Notes: generated from the letters alone by a model not told the origin. A stretch of DNA of 64,000 bases from Pedobacter changchengzhani (GCF_004354365.1 NZ_SJCY01000002.1:310001-374000); one strand, 5' to 3'. Positions 25,861 through 35,727 are shown, numbered from the stretch's first letter. A program made the numbers and translations.

Positions 25861-27093
25861 ATGGAGTATAATGTTCACACCCTGCCAAATGGCATCCGTA
25901 TTTTACATGTGCCTTCGGCGTCAGCCATATCGCATGCCTGCATAATTGTAAATACAGGCGCTCGCGATGAACCTGAAAATAAAGCTGGTTTAGCACATTT
26001 TATCGAGCATCTTATTTTTAAACGCACTGAAAAGCGCAGTACCAATCAAATTTTAAACCGATTGGAAAGTGTTGGCGCAGATTTGAATGCCTACACTACA
26101 AAAGAATATACCTGTGTTCATGCTTCGTTTTTAAATCCTTATTTAGATAGAACATTAGACCTTTTTAACGATATTATTTTTCATTCTACCTTCCCCGAAG
26201 AGGAAATGATAAAAGAGAAAAGCGTTATTTTAGATGAAATTGCATCCTACATCGATCAGCCAGAAGAAGCCATAAATGATGATTTTGAAGATATGCTTTT
26301 TGCCGGCAATGCGCTTGGCAATAATATTTTAGGCACCATAGAAAGTGTAAGTAATTTTACAAGAGATGATGTAATCGATTTTAGGAAAAAAAGTTACCGC
26401 ACCAATGAAATTATAGTGGCTGTTTTGGGTAATTATACCTTAAAAAGCGTAGTTAATAAAGGCACAAAATATTTTGCTGATGTTGTTGAAAACTGTCCAG
26501 CTAAAAATAGAATAAAACCCGAAGTTTTAAACCCCACCAATACCAATATTTATAAACCGATTATGCAATCACACTGCATATTAGGCGCACAAACCTACTC
26601 TACCTATAACAAAAAGAAGGCTGGTTTAATGTTACTTAACAACTATTTTGGTGGCAACGGAATGAGTTCGGTTTTAAATCTTCAAATTAGAGAGAAATAT
26701 GGAATTGCCTACACCATCGAATCGAATTTTTCGCCACTGAGTGATACCGGAATCTTCTCCATTTATTTTGGCACGGATAAGGAAAAACATCCAAAAGCTT
26801 TATCGCTAATTTTTAAGGAAATGAAGAAGCTTAGGGATCATCCATTAAACGAAATTCAATTACAAAAGGCTAAGCATAAGTTTATTGGACAAATTGCACT
26901 GGGTGAAGAAAATAGAATCGGTTTAATTATTTCTATGGCCAAAAGCTTAATCGATCACAATAAAATAGATTCTTTACAACAGGTTTTTGAAAAAATTGAT
27001 GCAGTAACCAAAGCAGAAATTGCCCAAATTGCAGATGAGGTTTTTGATTTTGACAAATTGAATATTTTTACTTTTAGTCCGATATTAGAATAA
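25861..27093 (+). CDS. M16 family zinc metallopeptidase (processing-protease type)
   Basis: A 410-residue protein with the inverted zinc motif HFIEH at residues 46-50, and downstream acidic residues in DEIASYIDQPEEAINDDFED supplying the third ligand. The C-terminal half has the YGIAYTIESNFS segment of M16B peptidases. Such enzymes degrade or process peptides as two-domain clamshells. No signal peptide is evident, so it is probably cytoplasmic. The def gene follows in the same direction after a 158-bp gap with its own promoter-like signal. Confidence 0.92.
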   Translation: MEYNVHTLPNGIRILHVPSASAISHACIIVNTGARDEPENKAGLAHFIEHLIFKRTEKRSTNQILNRLESVGADLNAYTTKEYTCVHASFLNPYLDRTLDLFNDIIFHSTFPEEEMIKEKSVILDEIASYIDQPEEAINDDFEDMLFAGNALGNNILGTIESVSNFTRDDVIDFRKKSYRTNEIIVAVLGNYTLKSVVNKGTKYFADVVENCPAKNRIKPEVLNPTNTNIYKPIMQSHCILGAQTYSTYNKKKAGLMLLNNYFGGNGMSSVLNLQIREKYGIAYTIESNFSPLSDTGIFSIYFGTDKEKHPKALSLIFKEMKKLRDHPLNEIQLQKAKHKFIGQIALGEENRIGLIISMAKSLIDHNKIDSLQQVFEKIDAVTKAEIAQIADEVFDFDKLNIFTFSPILE

Positions 27094-27105
27094 TTCTTAT
27101 TTTTG
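27073..27105 (+). promoter_or_regulatory. Candidate promoter for def
   Basis: TTTA at 27073-27076, a 21-bp spacer and TATTTTTG at 27098-27105, just overlapping the end of the M16 gene. It would give a leader of about 140 nt containing the inverted repeat at 27148-27231. Confidence 0.45.
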
Positions 27106-27147
27106 CACCAGAATGTGATGGGCTTAATTAGCTATTTAAAACGATTT

Positions 27148-27231
27148 CGTCATTGCGAGGATCGAAACAATCCAACAAACAATCGCTAATCACACCTAGC
27201 GATTTAAGATTGTTCGTTCCTCGCAATGACG
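27148..27231. repeat. Inverted repeat in the def leader
   Basis: cgtcattgcgagg at 27148-27160 is exactly complementary to cctcgcaatgacg at 27219-27231, with ~58 bp between. A related string (cctcgcaatggcg) occurs at about 30224-30236, so this is a dispersed repeat. Confidence 0.75.
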
Positions 27232-27251
27232 GGTGAAATAAAAACAACTTA

Positions 27252-27812
27252 ATGAAATTACCAATAGTAGCATACGGCGATCCAGTTTTGAAAAAAGTGG
27301 GTACGCACATAGATCAAGATTATCCTGAGTTAAAACAGTTAATCGCCAATATGTTCGATACGATGTATCATGCAAGTGGCGTTGGCTTGGCTGCACCACA
27401 AATTGGTTTGCCTATCCGTTTATTCATCGTCGATTTTCATGATGATGAAGAAGATGAGCCTCAATACAAGAAGGTATTTATTAATGCAGAAATTTTGGAA
27501 GAAACCGGCGAGCCCTGGAATTTTAATGAAGGTTGCTTAAGCATTCCCGATATTCGTGAAAACATCTCCCGCAGGCCAAAAATTAAGGTAAAATATTTTG
27601 ATGAACATTGGGTTGAGCATATTGACGAAGTAAAAGGTATGCCGGCGCGAGTAATTCAGCATGAATACGACCATATAGAAGGTAAACTTTTTACGGATAG
27701 AGTAAGTATTCTTCGTAAAACGATGTTAAAAAGTAAATTGGATGCGATTTCTAAAGGAGATGTAAAAACCGATTACAGAATGAGGTTTCCAAATAAAAGT
27801 AAAAAGAGATAG
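27252..27812 (+). CDS. def: Peptide deformylase
   Basis: A 186-residue metalloenzyme that removes the formyl group from nascent proteins. All three active-site motifs are present: GVGLAAPQ (43-50), EGCLS (93-97) and HEYDH (137-141), giving the Cys/His/His metal site and catalytic Glu/Asp region. Length and C-terminus fit type I/II boundary enzymes of Bacteroidota. Confidence 0.97.
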   Translation: MKLPIVAYGDPVLKKVGTHIDQDYPELKQLIANMFDTMYHASGVGLAAPQIGLPIRLFIVDFHDDEEDEPQYKKVFINAEILEETGEPWNFNEGCLSIPDIRENISRRPKIKVKYFDEHWVEHIDEVKGMPARVIQHEYDHIEGKLFTDRVSILRKTMLKSKLDAISKGDVKTDYRMRFPNKSKKR

Positions 27813-27935
27813 TTTTTATTTGTAAAATGGAAGCATTTTCCCTTTTGGGATGTTACTCAAAGTAAGGATTTCAGTACATAAGTTCAATCGAACATGTTCA
27901 GGCCTAATTTTGGCAAGACATATTACCTGCTGGTT

Positions 27936-30140
27936 TCATTTATTTGTGATAATTTCTATGGCTTTTTCAAGTAACTCATCTTTTCCTTCTCTTATGCCTT
28001 TTAAAGTTGGTTTTACTACCACGTCTGGTACAATTCCAATCCTTTGAGTCTCTTGTCCGTTTGGATAGTAAATTCCAATACCAGAAATCATAGTTCTAAG
28101 TCCACCAGGGAGCATGATTATCGATACGTTTCCATCTGCTCCAGCAGTCGTACTTCCAACTATTGTCGTGTTATTCCCTGCCCTGAATGCCATTGCCGTA
28201 TATTCAGCCTGACTTTGTGATAATTCATTTACCAAAACGACTAATTTTCCTTTGTAAGGTCGTCCTTTTCTTGGAATATCCAAATTATTAGTGAAAGTGA
28301 ATTCGCCCGGATTATTAATATTGCCATTCGTAAATTTTACAAATGGCGTAGATGATGAAACAAAATAAGAGCCTAAGCTAAACGGAACAAATGTTGAGGG
28401 ATAATTACGGATGTCGATTATCATGCCTTTCGTTTTGCTAAACTCATATTTTATTTTGTTAATGTCGCCTTGCTTTATGGTTTGCAATGTGACATAACCT
28501 ATATTGTTTTCCAGCATTTTATAAGATTTTTCGTCACTTTTTCTATAATAACGGTAAATGTTAAGACTGTCCTTTGGGTAAAGTTTAAGTGATTTTGTTT
28601 GCGATTTAGAATTGTCGGATTTAAATTCGATGTCAACTTTCTTACCATTAGAACGTAAAAGGTCAGCCGAAATGTCTCTTAGTTTTGTTGGGAAATTTGA
28701 TGCAGGATAATATTTAGATTTTTCTTTAATTAGTTCATCGATGGTTTTACCATTTATTTTGGTAATCACATCCCCAATCTTTAACCCGACTTTGCTTTTT
28801 AATTCTTCATTATAATAATCTGTTACAACTAGTTGATTTTCTATAAAACGAACATTTATTGGAGAGTAATTCGAACCTTTCCATTCTTCGATTTTATCAG
28901 CACCGCCCCAAAGATTGGCGTGTGTATCTTGGACATCTCCAATAAGCTGAAGAGCAGTCAATTCATAGCTTAATTCGTCTTTTGCATTAATAAACAATGG
29001 AATGTATTCTTTTAATTTTTTGTTCCAATCCTCGTCCATTAAGTGTTTATAAGGATAAAAGTAATTTATCATATTCCAATACCTATAAAGCGACAATAAC
29101 CTAAAGCCTTCGTCTGGATACGACATTTTAGAATAAGCATTTTCGTTTTTAAACTCTGGATTTCCAACGTAAAACATCCCGATGTAATAATTGCTATCTT
29201 GAGAGCGACTGTTGTAAACTTGTAGTAATTTATTTTTTAAATCGTTATTTTGATTATCAATCCAAGAAAGGTCTGGCTTTAACCAAGAGTCTTTACCCGT
29301 TGGTTTACATTTCAGACATTTTGTTAGGTCGCCTAGTGAATTAATCCAGTTAATTATAAGTTTGTTTCTCTCTCCGCTATTTTGAACTTTAGCGTATTTT
29401 GGTAAAAACCTGAACAGTTCATAATCCCAATTATAATTTCCTTTAGCAATTTCGGGGTGATAATACTTAAGAAATCCCCAAACTCTTCCCAGTAATTCAA
29501 GATTATCTATACTTTCAGCGGACAAGTCAGAAAGTTTGACTGAAGACCCGTTATCGAACTCCTTATCAAGTTGTGCTTTTGATAACTCTTTATTTTCTTC
29601 CTTAAGCGTTTGGATATTTTTCCCGTCAATAGAAACGGTAAAATCATCAAACCAAGCTTCGCCCTTTCCCGAAAGTATTCCACCCATAAAAATCGTTTCT
29701 GCTCCTTTGGGATATTTAAGTGTTATGCTGTATTTTTGCCAATCTTTTGTTCCTGTTATTTTTTGACTCTGCATATTGTCAAAAGCTAAAGAAGTCCCGT
29801 TTCCGTCAATACGCAACAATAAACCTGCGAACCCTTTTTCAACATTTTTGATTTTCATACAACCCTCAAGTTGAATTGTAGCTCCTTTATAGTTTGCAGG
29901 TATTTTATATGCAATACTACCGAAGGAACTTCCGGCTTCGTCTGAAGTTATTTTCCCGGACTTCTTTCCTGAATGAGTGAGACTATCTATTGTCAGTTTA
30001 TAATTCCCCCATTTGAACCAGCCGTCAGAAAGTACTTTTTCACTTTTTTGGTTTTCAAATCCGAGATTGTATTTTTCGGTCTTTTGTGCTTGACAACCGA
30101 AAGGGATAATTGTAAATAGTATTAATAGGATTCTGTTCAT
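27936..30140 (-). CDS. Exported S41 (tail-specific protease-like) peptidase
   Basis: A 734-residue protein with a signal peptide possibly cleaved at a lipobox (IPFGC, residues 12-16). An N-terminal beta-sandwich domain (about 20-165) resembles carbohydrate-binding modules. It is followed by a helical region, a PDZ-like segment GLKIGDVITKINGKTI (~450) and the S41 catalytic region with Ser in ELSQSQAEYTAMAFR (~643). It probably cleaves peptides in the envelope; substrate unknown. It is convergent with def. Confidence 0.85.
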   Translation of the reverse strand: MNRILLILFTIIPFGCQAQKTEKYNLGFENQKSEKVLSDGWFKWGNYKLTIDSLTHSGKKSGKITSDEAGSSFGSIAYKIPANYKGATIQLEGCMKIKNVEKGFAGLLLRIDGNGTSLAFDNMQSQKITGTKDWQKYSITLKYPKGAETIFMGGILSGKGEAWFDDFTVSIDGKNIQTLKEENKELSKAQLDKEFDNGSSVKLSDLSAESIDNLELLGRVWGFLKYYHPEIAKGNYNWDYELFRFLPKYAKVQNSGERNKLIINWINSLGDLTKCLKCKPTGKDSWLKPDLSWIDNQNNDLKNKLLQVYNSRSQDSNYYIGMFYVGNPEFKNENAYSKMSYPDEGFRLLSLYRYWNMINYFYPYKHLMDEDWNKKLKEYIPLFINAKDELSYELTALQLIGDVQDTHANLWGGADKIEEWKGSNYSPINVRFIENQLVVTDYYNEELKSKVGLKIGDVITKINGKTIDELIKEKSKYYPASNFPTKLRDISADLLRSNGKKVDIEFKSDNSKSQTKSLKLYPKDSLNIYRYYRKSDEKSYKMLENNIGYVTLQTIKQGDINKIKYEFSKTKGMIIDIRNYPSTFVPFSLGSYFVSSSTPFVKFTNGNINNPGEFTFTNNLDIPRKGRPYKGKLVVLVNELSQSQAEYTAMAFRAGNNTTIVGSTTAGADGNVSIIMLPGGLRTMISGIGIYYPNGQETQRIGIVPDVVVKPTLKGIREGKDELLEKAIEIITNK

Positions 30141-30248
30141 AGTCTGGTTTTTAAACTTTCAGCAAACAATTTACGGTTTACAGTCATATACATGCGCGAA
30201 GCAAAGCAAAAAAATGCTTCGTGCCTCGCAATGGCGATCTTGATTATC

Positions 30249-30884
30249 CTAATTATCGCCCCTACTTTTATCGCCATCAAAAATCTGTTGCATTAGTTTC
30301 CCCCATGCAAAAGGATTTAGTAATGGGTTGGTTTGAACCATGTTTTTATTAATCATTCGATCAAAATTATAACGGTAATTCTGACTGCCAATTTCCTGCC
30401 CATCGCGTGGTAAAGTTTGGATCATTCCATTTATCGATTCTCGAGAAAGGTTTTTCTTGGCAATCGCCATATCATCATCTGCAAGTTTCATCGATAGAAA
30501 TTCGCGGGTAAACTCTTCTGTTGTAGCCCAAGGGAAAATGCGTACAGTTGGCAAATTAATCACTTCCGATTTCATTTTCACCATTGCGGTGTACTTATTA
30601 TCTGGATTAATTACGGGTATTATCGTAGAAAATTTTTTGTAACCAATGGCGGTAAATAAAAGCGTATCGCTCGGATGAACAATCATCGTAAAATAACCCC
30701 TATAATCTGCAGCAATACGTTGATTTTTATTCGAAATATTGGTAATGGTAACATAAGGGATAACCGAAACACTATCAATATCCGTTATAATACCCGAAAA
30801 TTGAATAAGGCGCTGCTGTACTGGCTTTTGTGCAAAAGCAGCTAAAGAGAAAAATATACAAAAAAGGGCTCCCCAATATTTCAT
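30249..30884 (-). CDS. Exported carboxypeptidase-regulatory-like domain protein
   Basis: A 211-residue protein with a signal peptide (about 1-18) and a CarboxypepD_reg-like beta-sandwich (about 25-105: FSGIITDIDSVSVIPYVTIT, GYFTMIVHPSDTLLFTAIGY), as in the N-termini of TonB-dependent receptors. Here it stands alone with a helical C-terminal region. A TACTTTTG element (30897-30890) lies 5 nt before the ATG. Role unknown. Confidence 0.7.
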   Translation of the reverse strand: MKYWGALFCIFFSLAAFAQKPVQQRLIQFSGIITDIDSVSVIPYVTITNISNKNQRIAADYRGYFTMIVHPSDTLLFTAIGYKKFSTIIPVINPDNKYTAMVKMKSEVINLPTVRIFPWATTEEFTREFLSMKLADDDMAIAKKNLSRESINGMIQTLPRDGQEIGSQNYRYNFDRMINKNMVQTNPLLNPFAWGKLMQQIFDGDKSRGDN

Positions 30885-30889
30885 TAATA

Positions 30890-30897
30890 CAAAAGTA
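30890..30897 (-). promoter_or_regulatory. -7 element 5 nt before the start codon
   Basis: TACTTTTG on the minus strand matches TAnnTTTG and ends 5 nt before ATG 30884, predicting a leaderless transcript. No clear -33 box. Confidence 0.5.
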
Positions 30898-30936
30898 ATT
30901 TTTATAATAAAACTTCCTTGTTAAATTGTGTTAAAG

Positions 30937-31182
30937 CTAATCCTGCTCGGCCATATTTATAGCCACTACCGACGTAATTTGTGGTACAGCCTTCATAATT
31001 GCTTGCTCTATGCCCGATTTCATGGTCATAAAACTCATTGGGCACGAACCACAGTTTCCTAAAAGTTTTAGCTTAACTACGCCTTCGGCTGTAATTTCTT
31101 CAACAGCAACGTCCCCTCCATCTGCCTTTAAATACGGCCTAATGGTTTCTAATGCCTGTTCTACCTGCTCTGTTAAATTCAT
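30937..31182 (-). CDS. NifU C-terminal-like Fe-S scaffold protein
   Basis: An 81-residue NifU_C-type protein with the cluster-binding motif GNCGSCPMS and flanking IRPYLKADGGDVAVEE. Such proteins hold or transfer Fe-S clusters. It lies 36 bp downstream of mrp on the same strand; the two Fe-S maturation genes are commonly paired and probably form an operon. Confidence 0.93.
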   Translation of the reverse strand: MNLTEQVEQALETIRPYLKADGGDVAVEEITAEGVVKLKLLGNCGSCPMSFMTMKSGIEQAIMKAVPQITSVVAINMAEQD

Positions 31183-31218
31183 TATAATTTTTTAAAATAT
31201 AAAAATAGCAAAATTTTA

Positions 31219-32292
31219 TCAATTGCTCGCTTGTGCGTTATTTATAGATATTTGTTGTGCAATTTTGCTTGCAATATCTCCAAATATTTCATCCAATAAA
31301 GGATTTTGGTTTAATGTTGCAGGTTTTCCGCTATCGCCCGCTTCGGCAATGCTTTGTATAATTGGTATTTCGCCAAGAAAAGGAACATCAAAACGCTCAG
31401 CAAGTACTTGCCCACCACCTTTACCAAAAATATAATACTTGTTATCGGGTAGTTCTTGTGGTGTAAAGTACGACATATTCTCAATTACGCCCAAAATTGG
31501 AATATTTATGCCCGGCATGCGAAACATGGCCAATCCTTTATGTGTATCAGCTAAAGCAACCTGTTGCGGCGTGGTAACAACTACTGCGCCCGAAATTGGG
31601 AAACTTTGCGTAATGGTAATGTGAATATCTCCTGTACCTGGCGGAAGATCTACAATTAAATAATCCAATTCGCCCCAGTTGGTATCGTTAAATAATTGCT
31701 TTACTGCATTTGAAGCCATTGGCCCACGCCACGGCACCGGCTGACCAGGATCTGCAAAAAACCCTAACGAAAGCAATTTAATGCCATATTTTTCGATTGG
31801 TAAAATTTTTGTTTTCCCCTCTGCTGTTTCTTCTGCACCTGGTTTTGCGTGCACCAAATCGAACATAGTAGGTATTGATGGGCCGTAAATATCAGCATCT
31901 ACTAAACCAACTTTTGCGCCATCTTTTGCCAAAGTTACCGCCAAGTTACTCGCCACCGTCGATTTTCCTACACCGCCCTTGCCTGATGAAACTAGGATTA
32001 TATTTTTAATTTGATCTAACGAATTTGAATTTACAGGTTGCGTAACACGCGAAGTTACATTTATAGAAATTTCGGCCTCGGCATCAACAAAATGTTTAAT
32101 CGCATTTGTACACGCATTCTTTAACATGTCTTTCATTGGGCATGCCGGCGTAGTTAATTCGAGGGTAAAACTTACTTTTTTATCAACGATGTTTAAATCC
32201 TTAATCATGTTTAAGGTAACCAAATCTTTTTTAAGGTCTGGGTCTTCTACATTTTTAAGTGCATCTAATACTTGTTGTGGGTTAATTTGCAT
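31219..32292 (-). CDS. mrp: Mrp/ApbC-type Fe-S carrier P-loop ATPase
   Basis: A 357-residue protein with an N-terminal DUF59/MIP18-like domain (about 1-90) and a ParA-like ATPase with deviant Walker A GKGGVGKST (~108). It moves Fe-S clusters to apoproteins. The C-terminal CxxC that bridges a cluster in many ApbC dimers is absent: the equivalent region reads MSYFTPQELPDNKYYIFG, a form I associate with Bacteroidota. A TAATTTTG element (32319-32312) lies ~19 nt before the ATG. Confidence 0.92.
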   Translation of the reverse strand: MQINPQQVLDALKNVEDPDLKKDLVTLNMIKDLNIVDKKVSFTLELTTPACPMKDMLKNACTNAIKHFVDAEAEISINVTSRVTQPVNSNSLDQIKNIILVSSGKGGVGKSTVASNLAVTLAKDGAKVGLVDADIYGPSIPTMFDLVHAKPGAEETAEGKTKILPIEKYGIKLLSLGFFADPGQPVPWRGPMASNAVKQLFNDTNWGELDYLIVDLPPGTGDIHITITQSFPISGAVVVTTPQQVALADTHKGLAMFRMPGINIPILGVIENMSYFTPQELPDNKYYIFGKGGGQVLAERFDVPFLGEIPIIQSIAEAGDSGKPATLNQNPLLDEIFGDIASKIAQQISINNAQASN

Positions 32293-32425
32293 CTTATCGA
32301 TTTTATAAATCCAAAATTAACAAAACATCGCTATAAAAACTTTTATTTAGGCTTTTTAACTGTAATTTTAACACGAAATAAACATTTATTTGTTACGTTT
32401 AAGCAATTACACATTTTACCAACCT

Positions 32426-34579
32426 ATGCAATTATCAAAAATTAAAATTCCTAAAAAATATTTAAAAATTGGCGCTTGGATTATTGGCGTATTTTTAATT
32501 GTTTGCATGGCTTTAGGCGTTGTTGCGTACAATAAACGAGAAGCATTATTAAAAAAAATGGTTGCCAAAGCCATTACAAAAGCGAACAAGGATTTCGGGC
32601 TCGATGTTAAAATTGGCGCCGCAACTTTTGATGGACTCAGTACCGTAAAAATGACAGGCATTACGGTTGTTCCTAAAGATCGTGATACGTTAGCAAGTAT
32701 AAATGAACTTAGCGTGGGCGTAAAACTCCTGCCTCTAATTTTTGGCACTGTAAAATTATCGCAAGTAAAATTGAATCAAGGCTTTGTAAATATTGTACTT
32801 AAAGATTCGACCACCAACATCGATTTTATACTTAAAAGGAAGAAAAAAGACAGCACTGAAAATAAGAACAAAGTTAATTTGGCAGATATTGCAAGCAACG
32901 TTATGAACGAGGTTTTGTACAAAATACCTGATGATATGGATGTTAAAAATATGCGTTTTAAATTTAATGATAATGATACCGCAAAATTAACATTTGATAC
33001 CCAAGCGATTATAAATAATGGCGATTTAACATCTACAATTAATGTTAACAACCGCGAATCTATTTGGCATATTGATGGATATGTAAACCCCGGAAGCAAG
33101 AAATTAAGTTTTACGGTTTACGCCGATGGCAAGAAATTAGAATTACCGTACTTAAACCAAAAACTACATGCAAAACTGAGTTTCGATACCCTACAAACAG
33201 AGCTAAAAAATGCAAAATACAGTGGCGATGACTATAAAATTTCTGGCTCTTGGTCGGTAAAAAACATGCTCATTAACCAGCCCCGAATCGCGTCGAATGA
33301 TATCATTGTACAAAGCGCAAAGCTTGATGCTGACGTGCTAATAGGGCCAAATTTCATTTCGTTGGATAGTACTTCTACTGCATATTTAAAAAATGCAACC
33401 ATACACCCATTTGTTAAATACACTTTAGGTAAAAATAAAATTTACGAGTTAAAACTTAGGGCCGAAGAACAAGATGCACAATCGATATTTGATGCTTTTC
33501 CACAGGGATTATTCGAATCGTTAGAAGGATTAAAAGTAAAAGGAAAAGTAAAGTATGATCTTAATTTTTATCTCGATACTAAAATTCCCGATAGCGTTCG
33601 CTTTAATTCTACACTAACGCCAGTCGATTTTAAAATTGTACAATGGGGCAAAACCAATTTACAGAAAATTAACAGCGCGTTTGTTTATACGCCTTACGAG
33701 TATGGCAAACCCATGCGAGACATTACCATTGGTCCAGCTAACGCTAATTTTACCCCATTAGGTTCTATTTCGAAAAATTTTGTGAATTCAGTTTTAACGG
33801 CCGAGGACCCATCATTTTTCACTCATAATGGTTTCGTAGAAGAGTCTATCCGTAAATCCATCGCCATTAATTATAAAGAGAAAAAATTTAAGCGCGGTGG
33901 CAGTACGATTAGCATGCAATTGGTAAAAAATATTTATTTAAGTCGCCAAAAAACCTTAGCCCGCAAAGCAGAAGAAATTTTAATTGTTTGGTTAATTGAG
34001 CACAATCATTTAGTAACTAAACAAAGAATGTTGGAAGTATATTTTAACATTATTGAGTTAGGACAAAATATTTATGGTATCGGCGAAGCTTCAAGATATT
34101 ATTTTGGTAAACAACCAGCCGATTTAACCATTGGCGAAGGCATATTTTTAGCCAGTATTGTACCACGACCAAAAGCAGCGATGTATAAGTTTGTGGCTGA
34201 TGGAAGTTTAAAGCCTTACATGTATAATTATTTTAGGTTTATGGGCAACATTATGGCCAAACGTGGTTTCGCAACTGCCGATAGCACCAATTATGGCTTT
34301 TATAATGTTCGTTTACGGGAGGGTTTACGTAGATATTTAGCGCCAGATTCTGCGGCTGTAGATACCGTTTTGGTTGATGAGGATGGAGAAGCAATGCCCG
34401 TTGTGATGCAAGATAAAAGCAAAAATTTATTCGATAGAATTTTTGGTCCATCTAAGACAGATTCTGTTTCAAAGCGTAACAATAATATGCCTGCAGATAC
34501 TACAAAAACGAATAAGCAGTTGCGCCAAGAACGTAGGGAGCAACGGAGGTTAGAAAGAGAAAAAGTGGTAGGAGGTTAG
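32426..34579 (+). CDS. AsmA-like domain fused to GT51 peptidoglycan transglycosylase
   Basis: A 717-residue protein with one N-terminal transmembrane helix (about 15-34), an AsmA/DUF3971-like beta-rich region (about 40-450) and a GT51 glycosyltransferase domain (about 455-600) with AEDPSFFTHNG, RGGSTISMQLVKN and EVYFNIIELGQNIYGIGEAS. No transpeptidase motifs (SxxK, SxN, KTG) follow, so it is a monofunctional glycan polymerase using lipid II. The charged Lys/Arg-rich tail is low complexity. ATG at 32426 is preferred to a TTG 36 bp upstream. Confidence 0.88.
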   Translation: MQLSKIKIPKKYLKIGAWIIGVFLIVCMALGVVAYNKREALLKKMVAKAITKANKDFGLDVKIGAATFDGLSTVKMTGITVVPKDRDTLASINELSVGVKLLPLIFGTVKLSQVKLNQGFVNIVLKDSTTNIDFILKRKKKDSTENKNKVNLADIASNVMNEVLYKIPDDMDVKNMRFKFNDNDTAKLTFDTQAIINNGDLTSTINVNNRESIWHIDGYVNPGSKKLSFTVYADGKKLELPYLNQKLHAKLSFDTLQTELKNAKYSGDDYKISGSWSVKNMLINQPRIASNDIIVQSAKLDADVLIGPNFISLDSTSTAYLKNATIHPFVKYTLGKNKIYELKLRAEEQDAQSIFDAFPQGLFESLEGLKVKGKVKYDLNFYLDTKIPDSVRFNSTLTPVDFKIVQWGKTNLQKINSAFVYTPYEYGKPMRDITIGPANANFTPLGSISKNFVNSVLTAEDPSFFTHNGFVEESIRKSIAINYKEKKFKRGGSTISMQLVKNIYLSRQKTLARKAEEILIVWLIEHNHLVTKQRMLEVYFNIIELGQNIYGIGEASRYYFGKQPADLTIGEGIFLASIVPRPKAAMYKFVADGSLKPYMYNYFRFMGNIMAKRGFATADSTNYGFYNVRLREGLRRYLAPDSAAVDTVLVDEDGEAMPVVMQDKSKNLFDRIFGPSKTDSVSKRNNNMPADTTKTNKQLRQERREQRRLEREKVVGG

Positions 34580-34658
34580 GTAGTTATGGGTTACTGGTTA
34601 CCAGTTTTTAGTCAATGTGTTCAAAATATAAGGTAGTTAAATACAAGAAAAGAATTAG

Positions 34659-35198
34659 ATGAACAAAATAAAAGTTATAGATAAAGAGTTCGAAATATTT
34701 TTAGAGAACGAAACCATTAACAAACGTATTCGATTATTGGGTATCCAACTAAATGTAGATTATGAAGGTAGAAGCCCATTATTTATTGGAATTTTAAATG
34801 GTAGCTTTTTGTTTATGGCCGATTTAATAAAAGAAATCGATTTGTCTTGCGAGGTTGCATTTATGCGTTTAGCATCTTATGAAGGCACGCAAAGCACTGG
34901 CGCAGTTAAAGAATTAATTGGTTTGCCTGATGATATTGAAGGTAGAGATTTAATCATCGTAGAAGATATTGTGGATACCGGATTAACGCTAACGCATATT
35001 TTAAAAACCTTAAAGGAGAAAAATCCAGCATCGATTAAAGTTTGCTCGTTACTGCTTAAACCTGCGGCATTAAAGCATGAAATTGAAGAGTTGGATTATG
35101 TGGGTTTCGAAATCCCTAATGAATTTGTAGTGGGATATGGTTTAGATTATAATGGTTTAGGCAGAAATTTAATTGATATTTATAGGGCGACTAATTAA
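34659..35198 (+). CDS. hpt: Hypoxanthine phosphoribosyltransferase
   Basis: A 179-residue purine salvage enzyme. PRPP-binding motif IIVEDIVDTGLTL, the N-terminal PLFIGILNGSFLF loop and the C-terminal [18 protein letters not shown] are present. The last 38 codons are duplicated downstream at 35906-36019 in a diverged form, with a PIN toxin-antitoxin cassette between. Confidence 0.95.
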   Translation: MNKIKVIDKEFEIFLENETINKRIRLLGIQLNVDYEGRSPLFIGILNGSFLFMADLIKEIDLSCEVAFMRLASYEGTQSTGAVKELIGLPDDIEGRDLIIVEDIVDTGLTLTHILKTLKEKNPASIKVCSLLLKPAALKHEIEELDYVGFEIPNEFVVGYGLDYNGLGRNLIDIYRATN

Positions 35199-35265
35199 TT
35201 AATATTAAGTTTTTTGTAACTAGAAATGCAAATTTGACCGCAGATAAATCATGTAAACTTAAACA

Positions 35266-35727
35266 ATGATACAACGTTTTTATTTTGATACTTCAGTTTT
35301 TGGTGGTGTATTTGACATTGAATTTGAAGAAGAAACACTTCTCCTTTTTGAACGCGTAAAATTGGGTCAAATAAAATGTGTTTATTCAAACCTAACCGAA
35401 GCAGAACTGGAAAATGCACCAGAAAGAATACGAAATTACTTCAACGAGCTAAAACCCGAACAACTTGAAAAAGTATTTGTTACTGAAGAAGCCTTTAAGC
35501 TTGCGCAAACATATATTGACGAAAAGGTTATAGGAGAGACCAGTTTTGACGACTGTTTACACATTGCGACTGCAACGCTAAACAAAGTTGACATCTTAGT
35601 TAGTTGGAATTTTAAGCATATTGTCAACGTTTATAGGATTAGAGGTTATAATTCTATAAATTTACGTTTAGGATATCTGAATTTAAATATTCACTCACCA
35701 AAAGAAATTGTAGGCAATGAACCATAA
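35266..35727 (+). CDS. PIN-domain protein, probable type II toxin
   Basis: A 153-residue PIN-fold protein: first Asp in YFDTSVFGG (D8), Glu in TEAELENAP, Asp in SFDDCLHIATAT and a late VSWNFKHI segment, giving the acidic cluster of VapC-type RNases. A 50-residue frame overlaps its end by 11 bp and is a likely antitoxin. The pair sits between hpt and a second hpt tail, so it was probably inserted there. Confidence 0.78.
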   Translation: MIQRFYFDTSVFGGVFDIEFEEETLLLFERVKLGQIKCVYSNLTEAELENAPERIRNYFNELKPEQLEKVFVTEEAFKLAQTYIDEKVIGETSFDDCLHIATATLNKVDILVSWNFKHIVNVYRIRGYNSINLRLGYLNLNIHSPKEIVGNEP

